Part shown: positions 27,357 through 35,477 of the stretch, piece by piece
Layout: the number at the start of each line of letters is the position of its first letter
How positions within the stretch are numbered: position 1 is the stretch's first letter
Assembly: GCA_046330225.1 (NCBI GenBank)
Contig: JAXLTD010000002.1
Location: forward strand, 310,001 to 374,000
Reading direction: 5' to 3'
Source: CANJIV01 sp046330225
Lineage (GTDB): Bacteria > Actinomycetota > Thermoleophilia > Solirubrobacterales > Solirubrobacteraceae
DNA: 64,000 nucleotides
Notes under the pieces: generated by a model
The model's database searches: none
What the model saw: only the letters and a program-made list of their open reading frames with translations
What the model was told of the DNA's origin: nothing
Position numbers and translations under genes: made by a program

Positions 27357-28111
27357 CCAGTCCTGTGGACACGCCCGGGCACGACGAGGCCTACGCGGCG
27401 CTCGGCGCCTTCGTCCTCGGCGCGCTCGACGACCAGGAGCGCGAGCGCGTGGCGAAGCACGTCGCCGCCTGCCCCGCCTGCCGGCAGGACGTCGCCGACC
27501 TCCAGGTCGCCGCCGACGTCCTGCCCCAGGGGGTCGAGCCGGTCACGCCACCGCCTGAGCTGAAGGATCGGATCATGGCCGTCGTGCGCAGCGAGGCCGA
27601 CCTCCTGCACGCCGCCGGGCCCGAAGCCGACCGGCCGGGCCGCGCCGTGCGCCGGGAGGCCTCGCGGTCGCGGTGGCTCCTGCGGCCCGCCGCCCTGGCC
27701 TTCGGTGCCGCCGCGGTCCTGGCGATCGGGGTCGGCGCCGGCGTGCTGGTGTCCGGCGGGGACGACGGCCCCGCCGGCACCCGCACCATCCAGGCGAGCG
27801 TGCGGCCCGCGGCCGGGGCGGACGCCGGGGCGCGCCTCGTGGTCGCCCGCGACAGCGCATCGGGCGCGCGGCTCGAGGTCCAGGGCATGCGCAACCCGCC
27901 CCCGGGGCGCGTCTACCAGGTGTGGATCGCGCCATCGGCGGGCGCCCCCGTGCCCACGGACGCGCTCTTCACGGTCAGCCGGGCCGGCACGGCCTCCGTC
28001 AGCGTGCCCGGCAGCCTCGCCGGCGCCCAGGCCGTGCTTGTGACGAGCGAGCCGCAGGGCGGCAGCCGGGTCCCGAGCGGGCAGCCGGTCATCGCAGCAA
28101 AGCTCACCTGA
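27353..28111 (+). CDS. RskA-type membrane anti-sigma factor with zinc-finger domain
   Basis: 252 residues, GTG overlapping the sigma stop codon. The N-terminal anti-sigma domain (residues 5-60) carries the zinc motif HX3CX2C in HVAACPACRQD. One transmembrane helix lies near residues 105-130 (ALAFGAAAVLAIGVGAGVLV). The extracytoplasmic RskA domain ends with PPPGRVYQVWI and a VTSEPQGGS motif. It would hold the upstream sigma factor inactive at the membrane until released by regulated proteolysis. A rhomboid protease gene follows 66 nt later, but no functional link is shown. Confidence 0.92.
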   Translation: MTSPVDTPGHDEAYAALGAFVLGALDDQERERVAKHVAACPACRQDVADLQVAADVLPQGVEPVTPPPELKDRIMAVVRSEADLLHAAGPEADRPGRAVRREASRSRWLLRPAALAFGAAAVLAIGVGAGVLVSGGDDGPAGTRTIQASVRPAAGADAGARLVVARDSASGARLEVQGMRNPPPGRVYQVWIAPSAGAPVPTDALFTVSRAGTASVSVPGSLAGAQAVLVTSEPQGGSRVPSGQPVIAAKLT

Positions 28112-28177
28112 GGGCGCCGCGCCGCCGCGGCCCGGCGCGAAGGCGGCCGGCCCGACCCACTAACGTCACGGCTCGCG

Positions 28178-28987
28178 ATGGCCACGTGCTACCGACACCC
28201 CGACCGCGAGACGCGCGTCTCGTGCTCGTCCTGCGGCCGGCCGATCTGCCCGGACTGCATGACCCCCACGCCGGTGGGCATGCGCTGCCCGGAGTGCTCC
28301 CGGGACCGGACGCAGGTCCGCACGGCGGCGACGGTCGCCGCGCGCAGCGAGCCGATCGCGACCTACGTCCTCATCGGGCTCAACGTGCTCGCGTTCATCG
28401 CGGGCGAGGCCACCGGGGGCGGCCTGATCCAGGGCGCCGGGGGCACGATCATCGCGGACGGGGCGCTCTCGAACTCCTCGATCGCGATCGGCGGCGAGTA
28501 CTGGCGCCTGGTGACGAGCGGGTTCCTGCACGCCGGCCTGCTGCACCTGGCGTTCAACATGTACTTCCTGTGGTTCCTCGGGCGCCTGCTGGAGCCGGCG
28601 ATCGGGAAGGTGCGCTTCCTGGCGATCTACTTCACGTCGCTGCTCTGCGGCTCCTTCGGGGTCCTGCTCACGGCCCCGGCGGGCGTGACCGTTGGCGCGT
28701 CCGGCGCGGTGTTCGGGCTCATGGGCGCCGCCGTGGTCACCATGCGCGCCCGGGGGATGGACCCGTTCGCAGGCGGCCTGGTTGCGCTCATTGCGATCAA
28801 CCTGCTCATCACGTTCGTCTTCCCGAACATCTCGATCGGCGGCCACGTCGGCGGGCTCCTCGGGGGCATCGCTGCGGCGTTCCTGCTCGTGGACGTCGGC
28901 GAGCGCCAGCGCTCGATGGCGCTTCCGCTTCTGGCCTGTGCGCTCCTCGCCGCGGCAGCGGTGGCCGGGTCGATCGCGGTCGCGTGA
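28178..28987 (+). CDS. rhomboid-family intramembrane serine protease with N-terminal zinc finger
   Basis: 269 residues. Residues 1-45 form a B-box-like zinc finger (CYRHPDRETRVSCSSCGRP with further CPDC and CPEC pairs). Six or seven transmembrane helices follow. The catalytic Ser is in VGASGAVFG near residue 175 and the catalytic His is in SIGGHVGGLLGG near residue 225; HAGLLHLAFNMYFL is the conserved TM2 motif. It cleaves transmembrane substrates inside the bilayer. TAACGT lies 11 nt before the ATG. It follows the RskA gene, whose family needs intramembrane proteolysis, although by site-2 proteases in known cases. Confidence 0.9.
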   Translation: MATCYRHPDRETRVSCSSCGRPICPDCMTPTPVGMRCPECSRDRTQVRTAATVAARSEPIATYVLIGLNVLAFIAGEATGGGLIQGAGGTIIADGALSNSSIAIGGEYWRLVTSGFLHAGLLHLAFNMYFLWFLGRLLEPAIGKVRFLAIYFTSLLCGSFGVLLTAPAGVTVGASGAVFGLMGAAVVTMRARGMDPFAGGLVALIAINLLITFVFPNISIGGHVGGLLGGIAAAFLLVDVGERQRSMALPLLACALLAAAAVAGSIAVA

Positions 28988-29051
28988 CGGGCGGCAGCCG
29001 GTGCGTTGACCCGCCCGGCCGCTACGCCCGCCCGGCCGCAGGCGCGAACGC

Positions 29052-29945
29052 CTAGGTCAGCGGCAGCGCGCGGGTCGCGGCCTCGGGCTCGGGCACGAGG
29101 CCGGGGTGCAGCAGGTGCCCGAGCACCTCGAGGCCGTCGACGAGCCGCGGGCCGGGCCGCGAGAAGTACGCGGCGGCATCGACGGCGGCGATCTCGCGGG
29201 CGCCGAGTGCGGCGAGGCGGTCGGCGAAGGCCTCGGCCTCGGCGAGCGCGCGGCCGGCGCCGTAGCCGCACGGCATCACGACCACGACCTCCGGCCCGGC
29301 CGCGGCGACCTCCTCCCACGTCCGCGGCTCGGACGGCTCGCCGGCGAGGCCCAGCACGTCGAGGCCGCCGGCGTACTCGATGAGCTGCGGGATCCAGTGG
29401 CCCGCCACGTACACGGGGTCGAGCCACTCCAGCGCGGCGACGCCCGGCCGCTCGGCGTGCTTGACCGCCTCGCGCACCCGGTCGATCCGGATCGCGGCAG
29501 CCTCGACCAGCGCCGCCCCGGCGGCCGCGCGCCCCGTGGCGCGGGCCAGGGTGCCGACATCGCCGAGCACCTCGCCGAGCGTGTGCGAGTCCAGCGCGAC
29601 GACTTGGGGCTGGGGATCGAGCCGCCGGGCCAGGGCGGCCACGTCGTCGAAGCTGACGGCACAGACGTCGCAGAGCGCCTGCGTGACGATCAGGTCGGGC
29701 TCGAGCTCGGCGAGGAGTTCCTCGTCGAGGCCGTAGATGGACTCGCCGGCGGCGGTCCGCTCGCGCACCGCGGCGTCGATCTCCGCCGGACCGAGGTCCG
29801 CCGGGAGCCGGTCGTGCGTGGCGGCCGGCAGCTCCTGCGCCTCGGGAGGGTGATCGCACTCGTGCGTGACAGCGATAACCTCGTCGCCGGCGCCGAGGGC
29901 GAAGAGGATCTCGGTCGCGGACGGGACCAGGCTGACGATGCGCAT
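29052..29945 (-). CDS. BtuF-like periplasmic-binding-fold protein without signal peptide
   Basis: 297 residues of the cobalamin-binding/ABC substrate-binding fold (MRIVSLVPSATEILFALGAG, then a HECDHPPEA segment and GLDEELLAELEPDLIVTQ). There is no signal sequence or lipobox, and no transporter genes lie nearby, so this is the widespread cytoplasmic BtuF-like branch rather than a transport component. Conserved Cys residues in QALCDVCAVS suggest a metal or corrinoid ligand. The function of this branch is not known to me. Its start codon is only 15 nt from the divergent dehydratase gene. Confidence 0.75.
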   Translation of the reverse strand: MRIVSLVPSATEILFALGAGDEVIAVTHECDHPPEAQELPAATHDRLPADLGPAEIDAAVRERTAAGESIYGLDEELLAELEPDLIVTQALCDVCAVSFDDVAALARRLDPQPQVVALDSHTLGEVLGDVGTLARATGRAAAGAALVEAAAIRIDRVREAVKHAERPGVAALEWLDPVYVAGHWIPQLIEYAGGLDVLGLAGEPSEPRTWEEVAAAGPEVVVVMPCGYGAGRALAEAEAFADRLAALGAREIAAVDAAAYFSRPGPRLVDGLEVLGHLLHPGLVPEPEAATRALPLT

Positions 29946-29960
29946 CGGGGAGAGCACGAT

Positions 29961-30239
29961 ATGGCACGGCTGACCGAGGAGGAGATCGACGGTGGCATCG
30001 CTGGCTCGGCGTGGCGCCACGAAGGCGGCGCGCTCGTGCGCGAGCGGGAGCTGGCGAACTTCGCCGAGGCGCTCGCGTTCGTGAACCGCGTGGGGGCGGC
30101 GGCAGAGGCCGCAAACCACCACCCCGACATCCTCCTCCACAGCTGGAACCGCGTCCGGCTCACGCTCACCACGCACTCTGAGGGCGGCATCACCGCGGCT
30201 GACCTGGCCCTCGCCGGCACGATCGACGGGCTCGCATGA
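29961..30239 (+). CDS. pterin-4a-carbinolamine dehydratase-like protein
   Basis: 92 residues, the full length of the PCD/DCoH family. The signature AEAANHHPDILL carries the two active-site His residues, and the C-terminal TTHSEGGITAADLALAGTID block matches. The enzyme recycles 4a-hydroxytetrahydrobiopterin made by aromatic amino-acid hydroxylases, but no such hydroxylase is in the window. Its stop overlaps the ATG of the next gene (ATGA), which links it to the secreted nitrilase-like protein for no obvious biochemical reason. Confidence 0.88.
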   Translation: MARLTEEEIDGGIAGSAWRHEGGALVRERELANFAEALAFVNRVGAAAEAANHHPDILLHSWNRVRLTLTTHSEGGITAADLALAGTIDGLA

Positions 30240-32857
30240 GCCGCCGCTCCCTCGCCGCGGCCCTGGCCGCCGCCGCGGCAGCCGCCGCCGCCATCGCGGG
30301 CGCGGCTCCGGCGTCCGCCCGCCAGGTGCGGGTGTTCGCCGTCGGGCCCAAGGTCTCGCTGGGCTGGCTGGCGACCCGGGCCGAGTTCCGGGCCAAGCTG
30401 CTGGCGCTGATGGACCGGCGCGAGCGGCGGCCTGGCGTCCCCATCCAGCGGGGTGCCGACGACGTGGCGTCGCATCTCCTCGGGCCGTCGGACCCCCGGC
30501 GCCCGGCGGCGACGGCGCGCGATCTCGTGGCGCTGCCCGAGGACCTTGGCTTGATGGCGGCCTTCGTCGGGCAGCGCGGCGCGCCCGCCCGCCAGGTGAA
30601 GCCCGAGGACTCGATCGCCGGGGCGATCATCGCCCTGCTGGGCAGCTACGGCGACGTGACGCCGTACTACGACGCGAAGTATCCGGAGCTCAAGGCCCGC
30701 GGCCTGCCACTCCGCCAGCTCTTCCTCGCGGCGACCGACACGTTCGGGCGCACCGCGATCGAGACGTACTCGGAGCTGGCCGACCGCTACGACGTCGAGC
30801 TCGAGGCGGGCGTGAACATGGCCCAGTCCTGGCGGGTGGTCTGCACGAACCGCGCCCGCTTCCGCCCGCTGCCGGGCGGCGTGCGATGCGACCGGCAGGA
30901 CCCGGCGCTCGTCGCCAAGCTGCGGGCACCGGACGAGCCGCAGCGCGACTACGCCTACGAGGCGACCTCGCCGAAGGTCTCGAACCTCGCGCTCGTGTTC
31001 GACGCCGACGGCCGCCTGGTCTCCAAGCAGGTGAAGGCCTACCTCACGCCGACCGAGCTCCCGGGCCAGCTCGACCTCGCGCCGGGCCCGGTCTCCGGGC
31101 TGCGGGGCGTCCGCACGCCGGTCGGGACGCTCGGGTTCGTGACGAGCAAGGACGCGTGGATGCCCGATGTGACCGCCAAGCTCGACTCCGATCACGTCGA
31201 CGTCCTCGTCCAGCCTGAGTTCTTCGTCAACGACACGGTCCGCCCGTCCGGCATGTGGAGTCCCGACACGCTGAAGTCCGCGGGCTACTCGGACCTGCTG
31301 CGCCACCCCTCGATCGGGGCACTGGTCCTGCCTGAACTGACGGGCAACATCTACGACTTCTCGGCCGACGCGCAGCAGCACCTCGCCGTCAAGCCGCGCC
31401 GGCCAGGGGGTTCGCGCTTCCTCGTCGGCCAGCCGCCGGCGCCGGGCCTGACCCGCGTCCAGCCGTGGCTCGCGCGGGATCCGGTGCGCCCGGGGGAGCC
31501 GTTCGCCGAGCGACGCCAGCGGCTCGGCGCTGCCGGCCTGCTCGCGCTCCCGCTCGGCACCGGCCCCGCGTGCGCCGGGGCCGACGTGCTGGGGGCATGC
31601 AAGGGCGGCCAGCCCGAGGGGGTGCTGTGGCAGGACGTGGAGGTCGGCCGCGCGCCGGCCTTCCGCCCGGCGCCCCGGCGCAAGCGGGCAGCGACGCCGT
31701 TCGCCATCAATCGCCCGATCGCCCCGTCGGGGCGCCCGCAGCGCAACGTGGCGCTGGCCGCACGGGGACCGCGGGTCTGGGCCGCGTTCGAGGAGCGCAG
31801 CAGCGGCCGCGACCGCATCCGCCTGGTTCGATCCTCCGACGGGGGTGCCACGTGGTCGGCACCCGTCGCCCCGGCGGGCCGGCCGGGCGCCGACCAGCGC
31901 TGGCCGAGCCTGGCGGCCGGGCCCGACGGCCGGGTCTGGCTGGCCTGGCAGGATCACACGGGCGGTGTCCCGCGCGTGCGCGCCGCGGTGTCGGTCGACG
32001 GCGGCCGCACGTTCCGGCGGGCCTGGTCCGACGCGAGCGCCCCGGCCGGCGCGGCCCAGTGGCGCCCGAGCATCGCCGCCGGCGAGGCCGGCCGCGCCAC
32101 GGTCGCGTACGTCGACGAACGGGCCCGGTCCCAGGACGACGGCCTGCCGCAGGCGCACATCCGCGTCGCCCGCACCTCCGGCGGCAGCGCCGTGCTCGAC
32201 ATCGCCGCGCCGGCCGAGCTCGCCCGCAAGCTCGACAACGCCTGGGCGCCGCACCTCGCCGTGAGCGGCCGCCGGGTCCTGGCGACGTGGGTCGACTTCC
32301 ACACCTGCGACTGGCGGGTGTGGGCACGCGAGTCCGCCGACGGGGGCGCGACCTGGGGCCCGGAGCGGCCAGTGACCGACGCGCCCGCGGCTACCGAGGC
32401 GCTCGACGACACCCCGCGCGGCGCCTTCACGGCGGGCGGGCCGCTCGTTGCCTTCACCGACTGGCGCAAGCGCGACAGCTCGGCCACCCGGCCCCATCCG
32501 CTCTACGACATCGACGCGAGCCGCCCGGGTGCCCGGAACCGGCAGGCCGACGGAAACGGAGCGGCGCAGGTGGACAGCTTCGCCCCGGCGCTCGTCGCGG
32601 TGCCCGGCGGCGCGCTCGTGGCCTGGCAGGACCACCGCGAGGGGCCTGGGGACGTGCTCATCCGGCGCTTGTCCTCCGCGGGCGCGCCGGCTGGCGCCGT
32701 CCGGTCCGTCGCCGATCAGCCGCGCGGCAGCGGAGCCAACCGCTGGCGGCCCGAGCTCGCTGCGGCCGGGAGCCGGGTCGTCGCGGCCTGGGAGGACGAG
32801 CGGGACGGCCCGCCGCAGATCTTCGCGGCGTCCGCGGCCATCTCGTCGATCCGCTGA
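30236..32857 (+). CDS. secreted nitrilase-fold / Asp-box propeller fusion protein
   Basis: 873 residues. A signal peptide ends near residue 30 (ASARQ). Residues 30-400 resemble the carbon-nitrogen hydrolase fold: LPEDLG with Glu102, and a Lys at 264 or 267 in SKQVKAYL. In the segment where the nucleophile Cys is expected, TSKDAWMPD, Ser304 stands instead, so classical nitrilase chemistry is doubtful. Residues 480-870 hold a sialidase-like propeller with at least three Asp-boxes (SSDGGATW near 533, SVDGGRTF near 585, SADGGATW near 700). I know no protein with this pairing. Extracellular location is inferred; the substrate is unknown. Confidence 0.7.
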   Translation: MSRRSLAAALAAAAAAAAAIAGAAPASARQVRVFAVGPKVSLGWLATRAEFRAKLLALMDRRERRPGVPIQRGADDVASHLLGPSDPRRPAATARDLVALPEDLGLMAAFVGQRGAPARQVKPEDSIAGAIIALLGSYGDVTPYYDAKYPELKARGLPLRQLFLAATDTFGRTAIETYSELADRYDVELEAGVNMAQSWRVVCTNRARFRPLPGGVRCDRQDPALVAKLRAPDEPQRDYAYEATSPKVSNLALVFDADGRLVSKQVKAYLTPTELPGQLDLAPGPVSGLRGVRTPVGTLGFVTSKDAWMPDVTAKLDSDHVDVLVQPEFFVNDTVRPSGMWSPDTLKSAGYSDLLRHPSIGALVLPELTGNIYDFSADAQQHLAVKPRRPGGSRFLVGQPPAPGLTRVQPWLARDPVRPGEPFAERRQRLGAAGLLALPLGTGPACAGADVLGACKGGQPEGVLWQDVEVGRAPAFRPAPRRKRAATPFAINRPIAPSGRPQRNVALAARGPRVWAAFEERSSGRDRIRLVRSSDGGATWSAPVAPAGRPGADQRWPSLAAGPDGRVWLAWQDHTGGVPRVRAAVSVDGGRTFRRAWSDASAPAGAAQWRPSIAAGEAGRATVAYVDERARSQDDGLPQAHIRVARTSGGSAVLDIAAPAELARKLDNAWAPHLAVSGRRVLATWVDFHTCDWRVWARESADGGATWGPERPVTDAPAATEALDDTPRGAFTAGGPLVAFTDWRKRDSSATRPHPLYDIDASRPGARNRQADGNGAAQVDSFAPALVAVPGGALVAWQDHREGPGDVLIRRLSSAGAPAGAVRSVADQPRGSGANRWRPELAAAGSRVVAAWEDERDGPPQIFAASAAISSIR

Positions 32858-32917
32858 GGCAGTCCCCGGAGCCGCGGGGGCGACCCGGGCGCCTGCTACG
32901 GTTGCGCCGTCGCCTCG

Positions 32918-32998
32918 ATGCCCGACGACCTTCCTCGAAGTAGCGGCTCGCCCCGCTCCGCCCGCGCTCGCGGGCCGCACCGCCCCTGGCAGCGATGA
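32918..32998 (+). CDS. possible 26-aa leader ORF coupled to the CorC/HlyC gene
   Basis: An ATG at 32918, 15 nt after a TACGGT element (32897-32902), opens a 26-codon frame whose TGA overlaps the start of the following gene (ATGA). Overlaps of that form couple many genes in this window, which is the only reason to report it. The peptide is basic and without recognisable features. Confidence 0.25.
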   Translation: MPDDLPRSSGSPRSARARGPHRPWQR

Positions 32999-34296
32999 TC
33001 GCCGTCGCGCTCATCGCCGTGCTCGCGCTGGTGCTCCTGAACGCGTTCTTCGTCGCGTCGGAGTTCGCGCTCGTTCGCTCGCGCCGGTCCAAGCTCGAGG
33101 CGATGGCGAAGGACGGCCAGCGCGGCGCCGCGACGGCTGTCGCCCAGCTCGACGACATCACCGAGTACCTCTCGGCGGCGCAGCTCGGGATCACCCTGGC
33201 CTCGATCGGGATCGGCTTCCTCGGCGAATCCGCCGTCGCCTCCCTGCTCGAGCCGCTGTTCGGCGGACTCTCACACGGCCTGGCGCTGGCGATCAGCATC
33301 GTGATCGCCTACGTCGTCGTGACCGCGCTGCACATCACGATCGGCGAGCAGGTGCCGAAGGTCATGGCGATCCAGCGCGCCGAGGGCACTGCCCGGCGGA
33401 TTGCCGGGCCGCTCCGGACGTTCCGCATCGCGCTGAAGCCGTTCGTGATGCTCCTCAACGCGGTCTCGAACTGGCTCCTGAAGATCCTGGGCATCCGCAC
33501 GGACACCTTCGAGGACGACGCCGCCGGCACGTCGGAGGAGCTCAAGCTGCTCATCGCCGAGTCGGTCTCGGGCGGCAAGCTCGACGCCGGCGAGGCCGGG
33601 ATGCTGCACGGCGTCTTCCACCTCCACGAGCAGGAGGCCCGCCAGGTGATGACGCCGATCCCGGCGGTCGTCACCGTCGACGTCTCGTCGGATGTCGAGC
33701 AGGCGCTGGAGCGGTGCATCAGCTCCGGGCACACGCGCCTCGTGGTCACCGAGGAGGACGACCGCGACCGCGTTCGCGGCCTGGTGCACGTCAGCGCGCT
33801 GGCCAAGCGGCTCATGGGCGTCGGCCCGCACGCCGACCTCGGCCCGATCGTCCATGACGCACCGATCGTGCCCGAGACCAAGCCGCTCGACGACCTGCTC
33901 GCCGACCTGCAGCGCATGCGCTCGTCCCTGGCCGTGGTCGTCGACGAGTACGGGCGGGTGGCCGGAATCGTCACGGTGGAGGACATCGTCGAGGAGGTCG
34001 TCGGCGAGATCGACGACGAGACCGATCCCGCGGGCGGCGAGGTGCGCCAGCTCCCGAACGGCGACTGGCTCGTGCGCGGCCACGTGGCGGTGACCGATCT
34101 GCACGACTACGGGGTCACGCTGCCCGTCGACACCGACGCCTACAACTCGGTCGGCGGCTTCGTCTTCGCCGAGCTCGGCCGCCTGCCCCAGCGTGGCGAC
34201 ACCGTCAATGCCGCCGGCTTCTCAATCCGGGTGGAGTCGGTCAAGGACAACCGGATCGAAGCCGTCCGGATCCGCCCGCGCCCGGCGGGCAGTTGA
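32995..34296 (+). CDS. CorC/HlyC-family membrane protein with DUF21 and CBS domains
   Basis: 433 residues. The N-terminal DUF21 (CNNM) membrane domain has three to four helices (residues 1-160), including AAQLGITLASIGIGFLGE and the conserved TIGEQVPK. Two CBS domains follow (about 205-335, from RQVMTPI to VTVEDIVEEVVGEI), then a CorC/HlyC C-terminal domain (about 350-430). This architecture belongs to magnesium/cobalt efflux or transport proteins regulated by ATP-Mg binding to the CBS pair. It is the last plus-strand gene before the structured gap. Confidence 0.9.
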   Translation: MIAVALIAVLALVLLNAFFVASEFALVRSRRSKLEAMAKDGQRGAATAVAQLDDITEYLSAAQLGITLASIGIGFLGESAVASLLEPLFGGLSHGLALAISIVIAYVVVTALHITIGEQVPKVMAIQRAEGTARRIAGPLRTFRIALKPFVMLLNAVSNWLLKILGIRTDTFEDDAAGTSEELKLLIAESVSGGKLDAGEAGMLHGVFHLHEQEARQVMTPIPAVVTVDVSSDVEQALERCISSGHTRLVVTEEDDRDRVRGLVHVSALAKRLMGVGPHADLGPIVHDAPIVPETKPLDDLLADLQRMRSSLAVVVDEYGRVAGIVTVEDIVEEVVGEIDDETDPAGGEVRQLPNGDWLVRGHVAVTDLHDYGVTLPVDTDAYNSVGGFVFAELGRLPQRGDTVNAAGFSIRVESVKDNRIEAVRIRPRPAGS

Positions 34297-34322
34297 CGCG
34301 CGCCCGCCTCGTCTGGCACTAT
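34293..34322 (+). promoter_or_regulatory. candidate promoter for the 34.3-34.6 kb RNA element
   Basis: TTGACG (34293-34298), 18-nt spacer, CACTAT (34317-34322), overlapping the stop codon of the CorC/HlyC gene. It would start a plus-strand transcript near 34329 that contains the folded element and the 16-codon ORF. Confidence 0.35.
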
Positions 34323-34373
34323 CGCCGCCGAATCGTTTCGGATGTCACGAGCCGCACCGCGGTTTGGAGCATC

Positions 34374-34482
34374 CGGCGGTTGTTGGAGGGGAGCAGGCCA
34401 GGCGACGGGCGTCACGCCCAAGCGGTGCGAAGCCCGTCGCCGGGCCTCACAACGCCGATCGGCCCGCTTGCGCGGGCCGATC
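34374..34482 (+). ncRNA. highly structured RNA element of unknown family
   Basis: Nested perfect or near-perfect helices: 34374-34383 with 34449-34457 (9 bp, one bulged G), AGGCC 34395-34399 with GGCCT 34443-34447, and GGCGACGGGC 34401-34410 with 34432-34441 (10 bp) closing a 21-nt loop. An 11-bp hairpin with TTGC loop at 34457-34482 follows. The fold would exist on either strand. It does not match the riboswitches I know, including the c-di-AMP type present elsewhere here. The simplest alternative is a bidirectional terminator region between convergent genes, but that would not need the long compound helix. Confidence 0.4.
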
Positions 34483-34505
34483 TGCTTCTGGGAGGAGGTG
34501 CGGCT

Positions 34506-34556
34506 ATGAGGTACGTCGCACCGGCAGTATCGGCACGGACCATCAAGCGCCCTTAA
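34506..34556 (+). CDS. possible 16-aa ORF with strong ribosome-binding site
   Basis: ATG at 34506, with GGGAGGAGG ending about 7 nt upstream, the best Shine-Dalgarno match in the window. It encodes MRYVAPAVSARTIKRP and stops at TAA, a rare stop codon here. It lies directly after the folded element and hairpin. It could be a small peptide gene or chance. No gene for peptide processing is nearby. Confidence 0.3.
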   Translation: MRYVAPAVSARTIKRP

Positions 34557-34574
34557 AGCGCTGATCGCGGCGAG

Positions 34575-35426
34575 CTAATACTCCGGGGGCTTCGCGCCGG
34601 CGGGCGGCGCCGGTGTTTCGGGCTGGCGATAGTCGTGGAAGCCCCGGTCGGTCTTGCGGCCGAGCGCATCATCGGCCACGAGGCGGTGGATCGTGCCGGG
34701 GATCTCCTCCCCGATCGTCTCGCCGATCGCCACCGCCACGTCGAGCCCGACGAAGTCCAGGAGCGCCAGCGGCCCCATCGGGTGGCCGGCCCCCAGCGTC
34801 ATGCACTCGTCGACCTCGGAGGGGAGCAGCGACGTCGTCTCGAGCAGCCGCACGGCCGAGAACAGGTAGGGGAAGAGCAGCCGGTTGACCACGAACCCGG
34901 GGATGTCGGGCACTTCCACGGCAGTCTTGCCGAGGTCGTGCGAGAGCGCGTGGGCCCGGGCGCGGGTCTCCTGGGAGGCCTCGGCCGGGAAGGCGAGCTC
35001 GATGAGCTCCATCGCCGGCACGGGGTTGAAGACGTGCAGGGCGCAGAACCGGTCCGGGCGGCCAGACGCCGCGGCGAGCGGCGCCACCGCCAGCGAGGAG
35101 GTCGTCGAGGCGAGCACGGCTGTTTCGGTGAGCAGGCCGTCGAGCGCTTCGAGAATCGCCCGCTTGGGCTCGGGCTCTTCCACCACGGCCTCGATCGCAA
35201 ACGTCACGCCGGCGTCGGCGAGCACCGCGGGATCCGTCACGATTGCGACCCGGCCCGGGTCGGCGGTCTCCTTGGGCTTGCTGCAGATCCGGTCGATGCG
35301 CTTGCGAGCGCGCTGCGCCGAGGCGTCCGACCGCGCCCAGAGCACGACGTCGTCGGTGCGGGCCACCGTCACGGCCAGTCCGGTTGCGATTGCCCCAGCT
35401 CCTGCGATGCCAATCCGTTCGTTCAT
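34575..35426 (-). CDS. 3-hydroxyacyl-CoA dehydrogenase (3-hydroxybutyryl-CoA dehydrogenase type)
   Basis: 283 residues, the size of stand-alone HBDH enzymes. The NAD motif is GAGAIATG at residues 7-14, which departs from GxGxxG (the usual third Gly region reads IATG). The catalytic motif region HVFNPVPAMELIEL with the His is present, and the C-terminal helical domain contains VVNRLLFPYLF and LGAGHPMGPLALLDFVGLD. It acts in fatty-acid beta-oxidation or butyryl-CoA metabolism. CATGAT lies 8 nt before the ATG, fitting the leaderless pattern. Confidence 0.9.
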   Translation of the reverse strand: MNERIGIAGAGAIATGLAVTVARTDDVVLWARSDASAQRARKRIDRICSKPKETADPGRVAIVTDPAVLADAGVTFAIEAVVEEPEPKRAILEALDGLLTETAVLASTTSSLAVAPLAAASGRPDRFCALHVFNPVPAMELIELAFPAEASQETRARAHALSHDLGKTAVEVPDIPGFVVNRLLFPYLFSAVRLLETTSLLPSEVDECMTLGAGHPMGPLALLDFVGLDVAVAIGETIGEEIPGTIHRLVADDALGRKTDRGFHDYRQPETPAPPAGAKPPEY

Positions 35427-35477
35427 GGCGCGGCATCATGCCAACTCAGCGGCGCCGGGGCGTCCTCGGCTGACTCG

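Noticed and set aside
29690..32980. A 1096-codon antisense frame opposite the nitrilase-fold gene
   Set aside because: Same cause; it crosses the ends of three real genes and has no start signal or family match.
34374..34482. A second c-di-AMP riboswitch or a manganese (yybP-ykoY) riboswitch in the convergent gap
   Set aside because: The ydaO blocks seen at 44181 are absent, and the yybP loop consensus does not line up. No regulated gene follows on either strand.
34506..34556. Lasso-peptide precursor reading of the 16-aa ORF (it begins MRYVAP, and YxxP is found in lasso leaders)
   Set aside because: There is no core peptide, no Gly/Asp ring residues and no B or C processing gene nearby; the match is four residues.
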